From NCBI GenBank assembly GCA_027068085.1, contig JAMOUQ010000042.1, positions 32,087 to 96,086 of the forward strand: a DNA stretch of 64,000 nucleotides, given 5' to 3'. Shown piece by piece: positions 36,539 to 44,986 of the stretch (the stretch's first letter is position 1; each line of letters begins with the position of its first letter). The stretch is from Desulfobacteraceae bacterium (GTDB lineage: Bacteria > Desulfobacterota > Desulfobacteria > Desulfobacterales > Desulfosarcinaceae). The notes beneath the pieces are model-generated. The model worked only from the letters and a program-made list of their open reading frames with translations. It had not been told where the DNA came from and made no database searches. Made by a program: the position numbers and the translations under genes.

Positions 36539-37273
36539 TTGCCTCAAGTCGTACCGCCGGCCGGCACTTCTGCCGAACTTCGATGGCCGCCGCTCATTGA
36601 GGGACGTCTCGTCAAACGTTACAAGCGTTTCCTGGCAGACGTGGTTCTCGAAGACGGAAGGCCGGTCACGGCCCATTGCCCAAATTCCGGTAGAATGACG
36701 GGCTGCTGCACCCCCGGGCGGCCCGTCTATATCTCCCACCATCCAGAGGCCCACCGCAAACTGCATTATACATGGCAAATGATAGCAATGCCTTCTTCCC
36801 TGGTGGGCGTCAATACCCAGGTGCCCAACAGGCTGGTGGCCATGGCCATAAAAGCATCATTGATAAAGAGCCTGCGGGGATACGAGTCCCTCCGGAGCGA
36901 AGTATCGGTGCCGGGCCGCAGCCGCCTCGACCTGATGCTCAGCGCACCCGGAAGACGGGACTGTTTTGTGGAGATAAAAAATTGCACCCTGGTCCAAGAC
37001 CGGACGGCCATGTTTCCCGACGCGCCCACCGAAAGAGGCCGCAGGCATCTCGAACGTCTCCGGCAGTTGAAGGCCATGGGCAACCGGACGGTCATTTTCT
37101 TCCTTGTCCAGCGGATGGACGCCGGCAGATTCGGGCCGGCAGATTCCATCGATCCCCTTTACGGCAAACTTCTGCGCCGGGCGGTCGCCTCCGGTGTCGA
37201 GATCCTCGCCTACGACGTAGATATAAATCTTGAATCCATATCCATCGCGAACCGGCTCGAACCTGTTTTGTGA
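36539..37273 (+). CDS. sfsA: SfsA family DNA/sugar-fermentation-stimulation protein
   Basis: About 244 residues from a TTG at 36539 with AGGGGG 5 bp upstream. Family motifs are GRLVKRYKRFLADV, TAHCPNSGRMTGC, VNTQVPNRLV, CFVEIKNCTLV and FPDAPTERGRRHL. SfsA has an OB-fold-like N-terminus and a PD-(D/E)xK nuclease-like core (the EIKN block). The historical name reflects maltose gene stimulation in E. coli, and the biochemical role is unsettled. It is apparently transcribed alone. Confidence 0.92.
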   Translation: MPQVVPPAGTSAELRWPPLIEGRLVKRYKRFLADVVLEDGRPVTAHCPNSGRMTGCCTPGRPVYISHHPEAHRKLHYTWQMIAMPSSLVGVNTQVPNRLVAMAIKASLIKSLRGYESLRSEVSVPGRSRLDLMLSAPGRRDCFVEIKNCTLVQDRTAMFPDAPTERGRRHLERLRQLKAMGNRTVIFFLVQRMDAGRFGPADSIDPLYGKLLRRAVASGVEILAYDVDINLESISIANRLEPVL

Positions 37274-37361
37274 CAACCGCCTGTTTGCGTCTCCCGGATC
37301 AGGGCCGGCCACGTGCCGGCTGTCTTGCGCCAGGAGCCTGGCCCGGCGCCGCCTTGCCAGA

Positions 37362-37388
37362 TTGACTTTGTGCAGGCTATGTTATACT
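37362..37388 (+). promoter_or_regulatory. Candidate sigma-70 promoter of the sigma-54 activator gene
   Basis: TTGACT (37362-37367) and TATACT (37383-37388) lie about 50 bp upstream of ATG 37436. The spacer is only 15 bp, so the promoter would be suboptimal. Confidence 0.4.
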
Positions 37389-37435
37389 TTCCGAGTGTCA
37401 CCAGCCGGCTTTACGCGCAAAACGGGTAGCTTGAA

Positions 37436-38791
37436 ATGGAGAAAACACAGCTCATCGACACCATCGCCAGCCGCGAAAATCTGATCCGCGTCCTGGACAA
37501 CCTCAAAGAGGGCATAATCGCCCATGACATGGACCGGCGAATTTTCTTCTTCAATACGGAGGCAGAACGTATCACCGGCTACAAGCGCCATGAAGTGATC
37601 GGCCGCGACTGCCATGAGGTCTTCGACAGTCCTTTCTGCGGGGAGCACTGCTCATTCCGCCAGGATCGCACCATCATGGCCGACCACTTCGCCTACCCGC
37701 TCAACATCATCGCCAAAGACGGCACCCCCAGACGGATCGAGATGTCGATTACCATGATGCAGGACGAAAACGGACAATACGTGGGTGTCCTGGCGGTGAT
37801 CAACGATCAGACCGAAATTTTCAAGCTCAAGCAACGCACCTGCGAGCTGACGCGTTTTGCCAACATAATCGGCCGCAACGCCAAGATGCAGACCGTCTTC
37901 CAGCTGATAAGCGATGTCGCCGGCTACGACTTTCCGGTCCACATAACAGGAGAGACCGGAACCGGCAAGGAACTGGTGGCAAACGCCATCCACAACGAAA
38001 GCCGCCGGGCCGGGGCCCCTTTCGTCCCCATCAACTGCGGCGCGCTTCCGGAAGGTCTGATCGAAAGCGAACTGTTCGGCCACGTCAAGGGGGCCTTTTC
38101 CGGTGCCATCCGGGACAAAAAGGGACGTTTCGAGCTGGCCGACGGAGGGACCCTGTTCCTGGACGAGGTTGCCGAACTTGCCAAGCCCCTTCAGGTGAAA
38201 CTGCTGCGTTTTCTCCAGGAGGGCAAGTTTGAAAAAGTAGGCGGCGAAAAGACCATCTCGGTCAACGTCCGGGTCATAAGCGCAACCAACAAGGATCTGA
38301 AAAAGCAGATCCGCAAAGGCCGGTTCAGGGAGGACCTGTTTTATCGCCTCAACGTAATTCCCATCCACATTCCGCCGGTCAGGGAGCGCCGCTCGGACAT
38401 TCCCCTGCTGATCGAATATTTCCTTGAAAAATTCTGCCGGGAAAACGGTCACGAGGCACCCCGGATCTCTCAGGATGCCATGGCCCTGATGATGGATTAC
38501 AGGTGGCCGGGCAACGTGCGTCAGATTCAAAACGCCGTGCAGTTCGCCATCGTCCGCTCCAACGGCCGGGTGATAGGGCCGCAGCACCTTCCCCTGGAGC
38601 TTCGCCAGGCCGGCAGCCCCGCGCCCCGGCGGGGGCCGTCCCGCAAGCTGACTCCGGAGATGGTAGCAGCGGCCCTGAAACAGACAGCCGGCAACAAGGC
38701 CCGGGCCGCCAAGAACCTGGGGGTGGGCCGGGCAACCCTTTACCGCTTTCTCGCCGATCATCCGGAGCTGACAGCAGCAAACAGAACCTGA
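37436..38791 (+). CDS. PAS-containing sigma-54-dependent transcription activator
   Basis: 451 residues. An N-terminal PAS domain (about 10-125) carries three cysteines, C59, C68 and C72 (in DCHEVF and SPFCGEHC), so it could bind a metal or FeS centre. An NtrC-type AAA+ domain follows (about 145-375) with Walker A GETGTGKE and the sigma-54 contact loop, here GAFSGA in place of GAFTGA. Further AAA+ features are Walker [11 protein letters not shown] and arginine-finger regions. A Fis-type HTH closes the protein ([12 protein letters not shown]). There is no receiver domain, so the PAS input probably controls it. Target promoters are not identifiable. A shared terminator separates it from convergent cooS. 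Confidence 0.93.
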   Translation: MEKTQLIDTIASRENLIRVLDNLKEGIIAHDMDRRIFFFNTEAERITGYKRHEVIGRDCHEVFDSPFCGEHCSFRQDRTIMADHFAYPLNIIAKDGTPRRIEMSITMMQDENGQYVGVLAVINDQTEIFKLKQRTCELTRFANIIGRNAKMQTVFQLISDVAGYDFPVHITGETGTGKELVANAIHNESRRAGAPFVPINCGALPEGLIESELFGHVKGAFSGAIRDKKGRFELADGGTLFLDEVAELAKPLQVKLLRFLQEGKFEKVGGEKTISVNVRVISATNKDLKKQIRKGRFREDLFYRLNVIPIHIPPVRERRSDIPLLIEYFLEKFCRENGHEAPRISQDAMALMMDYRWPGNVRQIQNAVQFAIVRSNGRVIGPQHLPLELRQAGSPAPRRGPSRKLTPEMVAAALKQTAGNKARAAKNLGVGRATLYRFLADHPELTAANRT

Positions 38792-38816
38792 AGATCCGGG
38801 CCGGCGGCCTGCAAAA

Positions 38817-38858
38817 AAAAGATCCGTGTACCCGAATGTGCAGATACACGGATCTTTT
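38817..38858. terminator. Bidirectional terminator between the sigma-54 activator and cooS
   Basis: AAAAGATCCGTGTA (38817-38830) pairs with TACACGGATCTTTT (38845-38858) around a 14-nt loop. There are A-runs before and T-runs after, so it works on both strands. Confidence 0.85.
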
Positions 38859-38877
38859 CTTTAGAAAATAGAGATTA

Positions 38878-40851
38878 TCAGGCCGCATCCATGGCCCGGC
38901 GGTCGGCCATGTCGATGAGAATCCTTTCGCGGGCCTTGTCTATCCCCAGCTCCTTGCGCTTCTTGTCGATATGGGCGATCATCATCCGGGCGATCTCATA
39001 CGGATCCTCGGCAAATCCCCACTTGCCGAAACCCTGGGCCTCCAATCCTTCGAACAGCAGTTTGTGGAACTTTGTCTCTTCCACGATGGGGAACGAAACC
39101 CCAAAAACGGTATAGACTCCCGAAGCGACAAAATACTGGCCGATACTGATGGCCTTTTCGCTCATCCATTCCGGGGCACAACCGGCGGCCGGCAGCTCGG
39201 CAATGGAATTGCCCAGGCCGCCCACTTTCACCATCTCCGAAGCGGCGATCAGGATCCGGCTGTTGTCCACGCATGACCCCATCCCCAGGCAGGGCGGCAT
39301 ACCGACCGTTTCACAGACTTCCTGCAGGCCGGCGCCTGCCAGGTGGGCCGCCTCGGGAGTGTACAGCCCGGCCTTGGCCAGGGAAATCTGGGAACATCCG
39401 GTCTGCAGGACCAGAACGTCGTTCTTGATCAGCTCCTTGACCAGTTCGACATGTACCCAGTCGTGCTTGACCCTGGGGTTGGTGCACCCGACGATGCCGG
39501 CCACCCCCCTTATCCGGCCGTTGATGATGTTGTCGTTGAGCGGCTTGTAGGAGCCCCGGAAGGTTCCGCCCAGCATGTAATTGATGTATTCGTAGGAAAA
39601 ACCGTGGATTCCGGTATTGCGGATATTGGGAATCTCGATTTCGGCCGGCCGGTTCTTGAACCGGGAGATGGCCTTGATGACCACTTCGTCGGTGCAGGCC
39701 TTGGGGTTGTGATCATCGAAGTCTATGTGGGTGGCCCCTTCGATATGACAGCGGGGATTGGTGGTGATAAGAGGGGTGCCGTAACATTCGGCCACCTTGA
39801 CAAGACCCTGCTTGATACACTGGACGTCCACGCACATGGCGTCCACGGCGCCTGTTATCAGGACGGCCTCGGTAGACATGAAGTTGCCGGCATGGGGAAC
39901 TCCGTGGCGCGACATCATCTCCGCCCCGCTGCAGCACATCCCGACCAGGTTGATACCCTCGGCACCGGCAGCCTTGGCGGCCTCCACCAGGGTCGGCTCG
40001 TTGACCGAAGCGACCATGGATTCGAACATGTTCGGTTCATGCCCGTGGACGATGATGTTGACGTAATTTTCCTTCAAAACCCCCATGTTGACATCCACTG
40101 CAACCGGACTGGGGGTTCCGAAAAGAATGTCGGAAATCTCGGTCGCCACCATGGAGCCGCCCCAGCCGTCGGAAAGGGCCGTCCGGCTGCACTGCTTGGT
40201 AATATTCTCGTAGTGCTGGTCGACACCCATGTGGGTACGATGGATCAGCTCCATGACTTCGCGCATGGCGCCTCTGGGAACCACTCCGTTTTTGCGCCAG
40301 GTCTCCAGGGTTTTCTCAGGGACCCGGGAAACGAACGGTATTTCGCCTTCGACCTGAGTGTAGGTCCGTTCCAGCTCATCGTACAGATCGTTGGCGATGT
40401 CTTTGATCTCGCGGCCTTCGGTTTCGATACCGATGCTTTGAGCCACTTTTTCCAGTTTGTAGACATCCTTGATTTCATAGTCGGTGATCTTGCCGTTGAC
40501 CACATCTCTGAACAGGTCGAGCATGCTCATTCCATGATCCGTGTGGGCGGCGGCTCCGGCAGCCACCATGCGCCCGAAATTGCGGGCCATGATGGTATCG
40601 ATGGTCGCACCGCAGACTCCGACCTTTCCGTAAGGGTCTTTGGCGTTCAACCGGCAGGGACCCATGGAGCAGTGTTTGCAGCATGCCGAATCGGCTCCTA
40701 TGGGACAGGGTTTCATGTTGGCGGCCCGGTCAAAGGATGTTTCAACACCGTCCCGGCGCCCTTTTTCGATCATTCTGGCCGTTGCTTCACAAATTGTGAA
40801 ATCTTCGGGCTTCAACAGCTTTTTCTTTGCTGCCACTTTTTTGGTGTCCAT
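38878..40851 (-). CDS. cooS: Anaerobic Ni-containing carbon monoxide dehydrogenase, catalytic subunit
   Basis: Oxidises CO to CO2 or the reverse at a Ni-Fe-S C-cluster. 657 residues, from ATG at 40851 with GGGAGGAATC upstream. The N-terminus has the B/D-cluster cysteine set CPIGADSACCKHCSMGPCRL. Further Cys/His motifs include GMCCSGAEMMSRHG, VQCIKQGL, GIVGCTNPR, TGCSQISLAKAG and GMGSCVDNSR, as expected for C-cluster ligands. No CooF ferredoxin, CooC maturation factor or acetyl-CoA synthase gene is next to it, so the physiological partner is unknown. A TTGACA promoter with a palindrome at the start site lies upstream. Confidence 0.95.
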   Translation of the reverse strand: MDTKKVAAKKKLLKPEDFTICEATARMIEKGRRDGVETSFDRAANMKPCPIGADSACCKHCSMGPCRLNAKDPYGKVGVCGATIDTIMARNFGRMVAAGAAAHTDHGMSMLDLFRDVVNGKITDYEIKDVYKLEKVAQSIGIETEGREIKDIANDLYDELERTYTQVEGEIPFVSRVPEKTLETWRKNGVVPRGAMREVMELIHRTHMGVDQHYENITKQCSRTALSDGWGGSMVATEISDILFGTPSPVAVDVNMGVLKENYVNIIVHGHEPNMFESMVASVNEPTLVEAAKAAGAEGINLVGMCCSGAEMMSRHGVPHAGNFMSTEAVLITGAVDAMCVDVQCIKQGLVKVAECYGTPLITTNPRCHIEGATHIDFDDHNPKACTDEVVIKAISRFKNRPAEIEIPNIRNTGIHGFSYEYINYMLGGTFRGSYKPLNDNIINGRIRGVAGIVGCTNPRVKHDWVHVELVKELIKNDVLVLQTGCSQISLAKAGLYTPEAAHLAGAGLQEVCETVGMPPCLGMGSCVDNSRILIAASEMVKVGGLGNSIAELPAAGCAPEWMSEKAISIGQYFVASGVYTVFGVSFPIVEETKFHKLLFEGLEAQGFGKWGFAEDPYEIARMMIAHIDKKRKELGIDKARERILIDMADRRAMDAA

Positions 40852-40930
40852 GATTCCTCCCTTCATGAGAAGATTGTCTTGGTTGTGGCTGATTTTCACG
40901 GGCGTAGGCAAGACCCTTGAAAAGTTAACA

Positions 40931-40976
40931 GTAATGATTACTAATTACATTATATAGGCTTCGGTCCCCTGTCAAG
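40931..40976 (-). promoter_or_regulatory. cooS promoter with Fur-family-like 7-1-7 operator
   Basis: On the minus strand TTGACA (40976-40971) is followed by TATAAT (15-bp spacer) or TAATGT (17-bp spacer, 40953-40948). Just downstream is the perfect palindrome AGTAAT-G-ATTACT (40931-40943). A near copy lies in front of nqrA. The 7-1-7 architecture is that of Fur, PerR and Zur boxes, and its position over the start site suggests repression. Which regulator binds is not known. Confidence 0.55.
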
Positions 40977-41179
40977 GGTATACTTGGATAATTTTCACAG
41001 CTGGCCTAAAGGCTGACTGATACGGCCGGCCGGATCCGAACACCCGGTACGATTCCATCGGGACAGGCGGAAATGCATGCTTGAAATTTTCAGCGGTAAA
41101 TGCGACTTATGTCTTGAAGGGAACATTTCCCGCCACCGATTGCCTGGAACCGTTTTCTGACAAAGAAAGGATTTAGGCC
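40977..41179. other. Divergent spacer upstream of the glutaredoxin gene
   Basis: Part of the 328-bp cooS/glutaredoxin intergenic region. I see no gene or strong hairpin. A TTGAAA near 41078 with AT-rich sequence after it is the only promoter-like stretch toward the glutaredoxin gene. Confidence 0.35.
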
Positions 41180-41434
41180 ATGAGTGAACCGAAAGTTAAA
41201 TTATTTTCCCTGAGTACCTGCAGCCATTGCAAATCCACCAAAAAGCTGCTTGCCGACTGTACGGTGAAATATGAATTCATAGACGTCGACCTGCTCCAAG
41301 GCGATGAACGCAGGGCAATCCTGGAAGATGTCAAAAAGTTCAATCCCAAATGTTCTTTCCCCACCATCATCATCGGCGACAAGGTGATAGTGGGCTACAA
41401 GGAAAAGGAAATCAGGGAGGCGCTGGGCATGTGA
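41180..41434 (+). CDS. Glutaredoxin/NrdH-like small thiol redox protein
   Basis: 84 residues with a thioredoxin fold. The redox motif CSHC is near residue 14 (STCSHCKSTK), with the cis-Pro in SFPTIIIG and the terminal YKEKEIREAL helix. It resembles NrdH-redoxins and glutaredoxin-family proteins of anaerobes. Its TGA (41432-41434) overlaps the ATG of the ferredoxin:thioredoxin reductase gene, so the two are translationally coupled, and this protein is probably the substrate or partner of that reductase. AAAGGA lies about 10 bp before the ATG. Confidence 0.9.
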   Translation: MSEPKVKLFSLSTCSHCKSTKKLLADCTVKYEFIDVDLLQGDERRAILEDVKKFNPKCSFPTIIIGDKVIVGYKEKEIREALGM

Positions 41435-41766
41435 TGGATGCTGAAAAGTTATATCGGATTCTGAAAGACAGCCAGGAACCAAAAGGATACTTTTTCAATA
41501 AAGACAAACAAAGGGTCATGGAGCTTCTGGAAGCCCTGCTGGTAAACAAAGAGCGTTACGGGTACATGGCCTGCCCCTGCCGCCTTGCCAGCGGTGACAA
41601 AGAAAATGACCGCGACATAATCTGTCCCTGCGTATATCGCGAAGACGACGTCGCCCAGTACGGCAGCTGCTATTGCAATCTCTACGTGTCGAAACAATGG
41701 AACGAGGGTTCGATCGAACACGCCTACGTGCCCGAACGCCGGCCACCTGAAAAGACGGCCTTCTGA
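41434..41766 (+). CDS. Ferredoxin:thioredoxin reductase catalytic subunit
   Basis: 110 residues. The motifs CPCR, CPC and CYC, spaced as in the FTR catalytic subunit, supply four 4Fe-4S ligands and the active-site disulfide. The plant/cyanobacterial enzyme passes electrons from ferredoxin to thioredoxin, and free-standing catalytic subunits occur in anaerobes. The gene starts inside the stop codon of the glutaredoxin-like gene (TGATG overlap), so the pair likely forms a ferredoxin-driven thiol-reducing system. No variable (alpha) subunit is visible. Confidence 0.93.
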   Translation: MDAEKLYRILKDSQEPKGYFFNKDKQRVMELLEALLVNKERYGYMACPCRLASGDKENDRDIICPCVYREDDVAQYGSCYCNLYVSKQWNEGSIEHAYVPERRPPEKTAF

Positions 41767-41785
41767 CGCGCCCGCATTGCCTCCG

Positions 41786-41827
41786 GTCGGGCGGCAAGCC
41801 GCTGCGGCTTGCCGCCCGACTGTTTTT
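41786..41827 (+). terminator. Rho-independent terminator of the glutaredoxin-FTR operon
   Basis: GTCGGGCGGCAAGCCGC (from 41786) pairs with GCGGCTTGCCGCCCGAC (to 41820), followed by TGTTTTT. The T-run abuts the stop codon of the convergent flavodoxin gene. Confidence 0.85.
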
Positions 41828-42270
41828 CAGCTCAGTTTATCTCCCACGGCCTTGCCGTAATCCTGGCAGGCTTTTATCCCGTCCCGGGTATCTATGACGG
41901 ACTCCTTCAGGTTCAGCGCCCCCAGATCGACCATGTCCATTTTGAAAACGTGCTGCATGGTATCGAAAATCATGGGGCCGGATTCGCCGCTGTGGGTATA
42001 GGAACAGAAGGCTCCTCCCATCTTGCCCACCAGGTTTGCCCTTTGCATGATGAACAGAAAAGTTTTCATTCCGGCGGTCATGTCACGATGATAGGTCGGG
42101 CAACCGACCACGTAACCGTCGTAGCCTTCCAGGTCCTTTTCATCCTTTATTTCGGTCACCTTTTTCAGGTCAGCCTCCTGGCCTGCGAAGCGCAGCCCTT
42201 CGGCTATATACCGGGCCATCTTTTCGGTGTTTCCCGTACGGCTTACATATACTACCAGTACTTTTGCCAT
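41827..42270 (-). CDS. Flavodoxin-family protein
   Basis: 147 residues with the flavodoxin-like FMN fold. The phosphate loop is SRTGNTEKMA at residues about 10-19, then GCPTYHRDM (FMN loop) and AFCSYTHSGESGP. The start is ATG at 42270 with GGAGGGG upstream; a TTG just before is less likely. It is a close paralogue of the flavodoxin at 53896-54333 (shared IFDTMQHVFKMDM block). An electron-carrier role is expected, but the partner is unknown. A 60-residue gene lies 81 bp upstream on the same strand. Confidence 0.88.
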   Translation of the reverse strand: MAKVLVVYVSRTGNTEKMARYIAEGLRFAGQEADLKKVTEIKDEKDLEGYDGYVVGCPTYHRDMTAGMKTFLFIMQRANLVGKMGGAFCSYTHSGESGPMIFDTMQHVFKMDMVDLGALNLKESVIDTRDGIKACQDYGKAVGDKLS

Positions 42271-42351
42271 CAAATCCCCTCCTTTTTTCTTCTGATTAAA
42301 GTTACGGTGGCCATGGCCGGCACCTTTTCCTCCGGTCGACCCGCCTCTGCC

Positions 42352-42534
42352 CTACTGCTCGATCGCAAATCTTGCCTGGTTTGATTTCACCGGCACGTAT
42401 TCACCCACCGGCACGAGTTTCTTGTTGAACTTCACACAATCCACGATCAGATTCCAAAGCCGCTCCAGCTGCGCAGTTTCATTTTCATTTTCGGGAATCA
42501 TGGTAACCAGGTTTTTTTCAATATTTATCTGCAT
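42352..42534 (-). CDS. Small conserved-looking protein of unknown function
   Basis: 60 residues from ATG at 42534, with AAAGGAGG at the right distance; two upstream in-frame ATGs lie too close to or beyond the ribosome-binding site. Composition is charged and soluble (MQINIEKNLVTMIPENENE then LERLWNLIVDCVKFNKKL and VPVKSNQARFAIEQ). I do not recognise it. The strong ribosome-binding site and the following same-strand flavodoxin suggest a real gene of that transcript. Confidence 0.6.
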   Translation of the reverse strand: MQINIEKNLVTMIPENENETAQLERLWNLIVDCVKFNKKLVPVGEYVPVKSNQARFAIEQ

Positions 42535-42962
42535 GTCCATACCTCCTTTTATCATGACGATGCCAGGTTGAGCGTTTCAACTTATTGTCTTTTCAGTCAT
42601 AGACCCGTACTGCGTACATACATGAACCTGAGGCCCTCCGGGCTTCGGCCGTCCTGTCTGATCTGCCGGGCTGCCGCCGGCCCGGCGCAGGCAGGCAGCA
42701 AACCGGCAGGGCTGCGATACTTTGGGCTTACGCCGCGCGCCATGCATGCGGTTTGCCAAGAACCGGTCAGCTTAAAACCGGCTCCGCCCAGATTGTAGAT
42801 CAAAAAGCATGCCGTAAGGAGAAAGACAGGGAAAAAAAGATACCGGCAGTAAATTCAACAGGATATAGAGACAGGAAAACCGGCCGCACACTTCCGGCAG
42901 ACCTTCCCGTCCCTTGTGATACAACTGTGTCTCAAGTCCGGGATGAAACACAAAAAGTTGTG
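42535..42962. repeat. 428-bp spacer rich in inverted repeats downstream of nqrF
   Basis: No gene is supported. The stretch 42630-42790 contains GCCGGGC...GCCCGGC (42665-42687), CGGTTTGC/GGCAAACCG-type arms about 45 bp apart, and CCGGT/ACCGG arms near 42763-42781. It looks like a folded repeat or terminator cluster different in sequence from the fold-back family at 46.4, 60.8 and 61.8 kb. Confidence 0.4.
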
Positions 42963-44183
42963 TCAACCAAACTTGTCATAGGCAATCATATCAGGCTCCA
43001 CACCCAGATCGTCAAGCATCTTTTCGACGGCATCGATCATGGGCGGCGGGCCGCAGAGGTAGTATTCTATCTCCGTCGGATCGGGGTGGGCCGAAAGATA
43101 AAGGTCATGGGCCACCTGATGGATGAAACCCACCGGACCGTCCCAGTGGTCCTCCGGTTGGGGCTCCGACAGGGCCACGTGGTACGAAAAATTTTCGAAC
43201 CTTTCTTCCAGTTCCAGGAATTCTTCATGGTAAAACATTTCCTGTCGGCTGCGGGCCCCGTACCAGAAGGTGATCGTCCTGGATGTGTTCAGATCCAGCA
43301 GCTGATGACGGATATGACTGCGCAGCGGCGCCATGCCCGCCCCGCCGCCGATGAAACACATCTCCCGGTCGGTGGGCTTGACGAAAAAATCGCCGTAAGG
43401 ACCGCTCAGGCTGACCTTGTCTCCGGGTTTGAGGCTGAAAATGTAGGAAGAGCCTATTCCGGGCGGGGCATCGGGCGCATCGGGCGGAGGCGTGGCTATC
43501 CGCACGGTAAACCGCAGGACACCTTTTTCCGACGGCGCATTGGCAAGGGAATAGGCCCGGGTTACCGGCTCATCGGTCCCGGCCCTGAGTGTCAGCAGAT
43601 TGAACTTTTCCCAGGCCGCCCGGTACTGCTCGCCGATGCTGAATTCCGAAAAAGAAACCTCGTACTCGGGAATATCGATCTGCATATAGGCGCCGGCTTT
43701 AAAATCCAGTTCCTGCCCGGGATCGAGCCGGAGCACAAGTTCCTTGATGAAAGTGGCCACGTTGTCGTTCGAGACCACCGTGGCAGTATACTTTTTAATA
43801 TTGAAGATCTCTTCCGGAACCCTGACCTTCATGTCCTGCTTGATCTTGACCTGGCAGGCCAGGCGCATCTTCTGCATTCTTTCCCGGCGATTTACCAGGG
43901 AAAGCTCGGTGGGCAGGATGTCGCCACCGCCTTCTTCCACCACAATTTTGCAGGTGCCGCAGGTCCCCTTGCCGCCACAGGCGCAGGGGATCAGGATATC
44001 GTTTTCGATCAGCCCGGCAAGGAGCGTTTTGCCGGCCCGAATCCGCAGCGCCTTTTCTTGGTCGTCGTTGACGATCACGGTGCACTCGCCCTTGACCGCC
44101 AGTCTGCTTTCCACCAGCAACAGCAAAATGACCAGCAGCAGGACCACGCCTGTAAAAACCGATATGCCTACCAGATAGAGCAA
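42963..44183 (-). CDS. nqrF: Na+-translocating NADH:quinone reductase subunit F
   Basis: NADH-oxidising subunit of the Na+-pumping NQR complex. 406 residues starting at a TTG (44183) with GGGAG 7 bp upstream. The N-terminal membrane helix (about 2-24) is followed by a 2Fe-2S domain (C69, C75, C78 in CACGGKGTCGTC and a later RLAC) and an FAD/NAD(P)H reductase module (RAYSLANAPSE, GGGAGMAPLRSH, YLCGPPPM). It is the last gene of nqrABCDEF and is separated from nqrE by a 181-bp spacer with degenerate repeat arms. No apbE or clear nqrM is in the window. Confidence 0.96.
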   Translation of the reverse strand: MLYLVGISVFTGVVLLLVILLLLVESRLAVKGECTVIVNDDQEKALRIRAGKTLLAGLIENDILIPCACGGKGTCGTCKIVVEEGGGDILPTELSLVNRRERMQKMRLACQVKIKQDMKVRVPEEIFNIKKYTATVVSNDNVATFIKELVLRLDPGQELDFKAGAYMQIDIPEYEVSFSEFSIGEQYRAAWEKFNLLTLRAGTDEPVTRAYSLANAPSEKGVLRFTVRIATPPPDAPDAPPGIGSSYIFSLKPGDKVSLSGPYGDFFVKPTDREMCFIGGGAGMAPLRSHIRHQLLDLNTSRTITFWYGARSRQEMFYHEEFLELEERFENFSYHVALSEPQPEDHWDGPVGFIHQVAHDLYLSAHPDPTEIEYYLCGPPPMIDAVEKMLDDLGVEPDMIAYDKFG

Positions 44184-44229
44184 ACTGCAACTCCCGGCCG
44201 TGATTTCCGGTTGATATCACAAAGCAGCC

Positions 44230-44367
44230 GGTCCGCAAAAATCAGGAAGCCGCTGTTTTGAAACATCTTCGCAGACAGTTCCGGACCGGGCCGTCGCCGG
44301 CGGTTGGCAACAAGGCCCCGGCAAAGGCCGGCGCTACGAAGATATGGGACTCTTTGCCAAGCCATCA
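44230..44367 (-). repeat. Degenerate copy of the fold-back repeat in the nqrE-nqrF spacer
   Basis: The right arm TTTGCCAAGCCATCA (44353-44367) includes the nqrE stop codon and differs by one base from the arm TTTGCGAAGCCAT of the copy at 60.8 kb. The left arm CCGCAAAAATCA (44233-44244) matches the arm of the copy at 61.75 kb. The interior has its own inverted repeat (GGCCCCGGCAAAGGCCGGC) and lacks the 170-bp core, so I read it as an internally deleted or diverged relative. Confidence 0.45.
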
Positions 44368-44973
44368 CAGGGTGATTCCCGAAAACAGCATGAACGCCAT
44401 GGCCATCAGCCCGGTTACGATCATCCGGATTCCGAATCCCTGCAGTCCCTTGGGAACATCGGCATAACGCAGCTTTTGCATGATGGTGGCCATCGATATT
44501 ATCGCCAGGGCCCAGCCGGCTCCCGATCCCACACCGTAGACCACGGCTTCGCTGAAGCCGTAGCGCCTTTCCACCATGAACAGGGAAGCGCCCAGGATGG
44601 CGCAGTTGACCGTTATCAGGGGCAGGAAAACACCCAGGGAATTGTAGAGGGCCTGCGAATACCGGTCGATCACCATCTCCACGATCTGAACGATGCCGGC
44701 GATGACGGCGATGAAAAGGATCAGCTTCAGGTAGCTCAGATCGATCTCGGGCAGCCCGGCCCAGGCCAAGGCGCCGGGTGCCAGCAACAGGTGGTATATG
44801 AGCCAGTTGACAGGGGTCGTGATGGCCAGCACGAAAATGACCGCCAGTCCCAGACCGGCTGAAGTCTTCAGGTTCTGGGACACCGAAAGGTAGGAACACA
44901 TCCCCAGAAAGTAGGCCAGCAGGATGTTGCCCACGAAAACCGAGTTTACGAATATGCTGATCAGATTCTCCAT
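44365..44973 (-). CDS. nqrE: Na+-translocating NADH:quinone reductase subunit E
   Basis: 202-residue membrane subunit with six helices, homologous to NqrD/RnfA. Visible are [23 protein letters not shown] with the conserved Cys of the intramembrane Fe site, [15 protein letters not shown] with the second conserved Cys, and [13 protein letters not shown]. Together with NqrD it binds the intramembrane iron cluster. ATG at 44973 lies 13 bp after nqrD. The C-terminal stop overlaps a repeat arm. Confidence 0.95.
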   Translation of the reverse strand: MENLISIFVNSVFVGNILLAYFLGMCSYLSVSQNLKTSAGLGLAVIFVLAITTPVNWLIYHLLLAPGALAWAGLPEIDLSYLKLILFIAVIAGIVQIVEMVIDRYSQALYNSLGVFLPLITVNCAILGASLFMVERRYGFSEAVVYGVGSGAGWALAIISMATIMQKLRYADVPKGLQGFGIRMIVTGLMAMAFMLFSGITL

Positions 44974-44986
44974 CGCTCCTGCCTGT

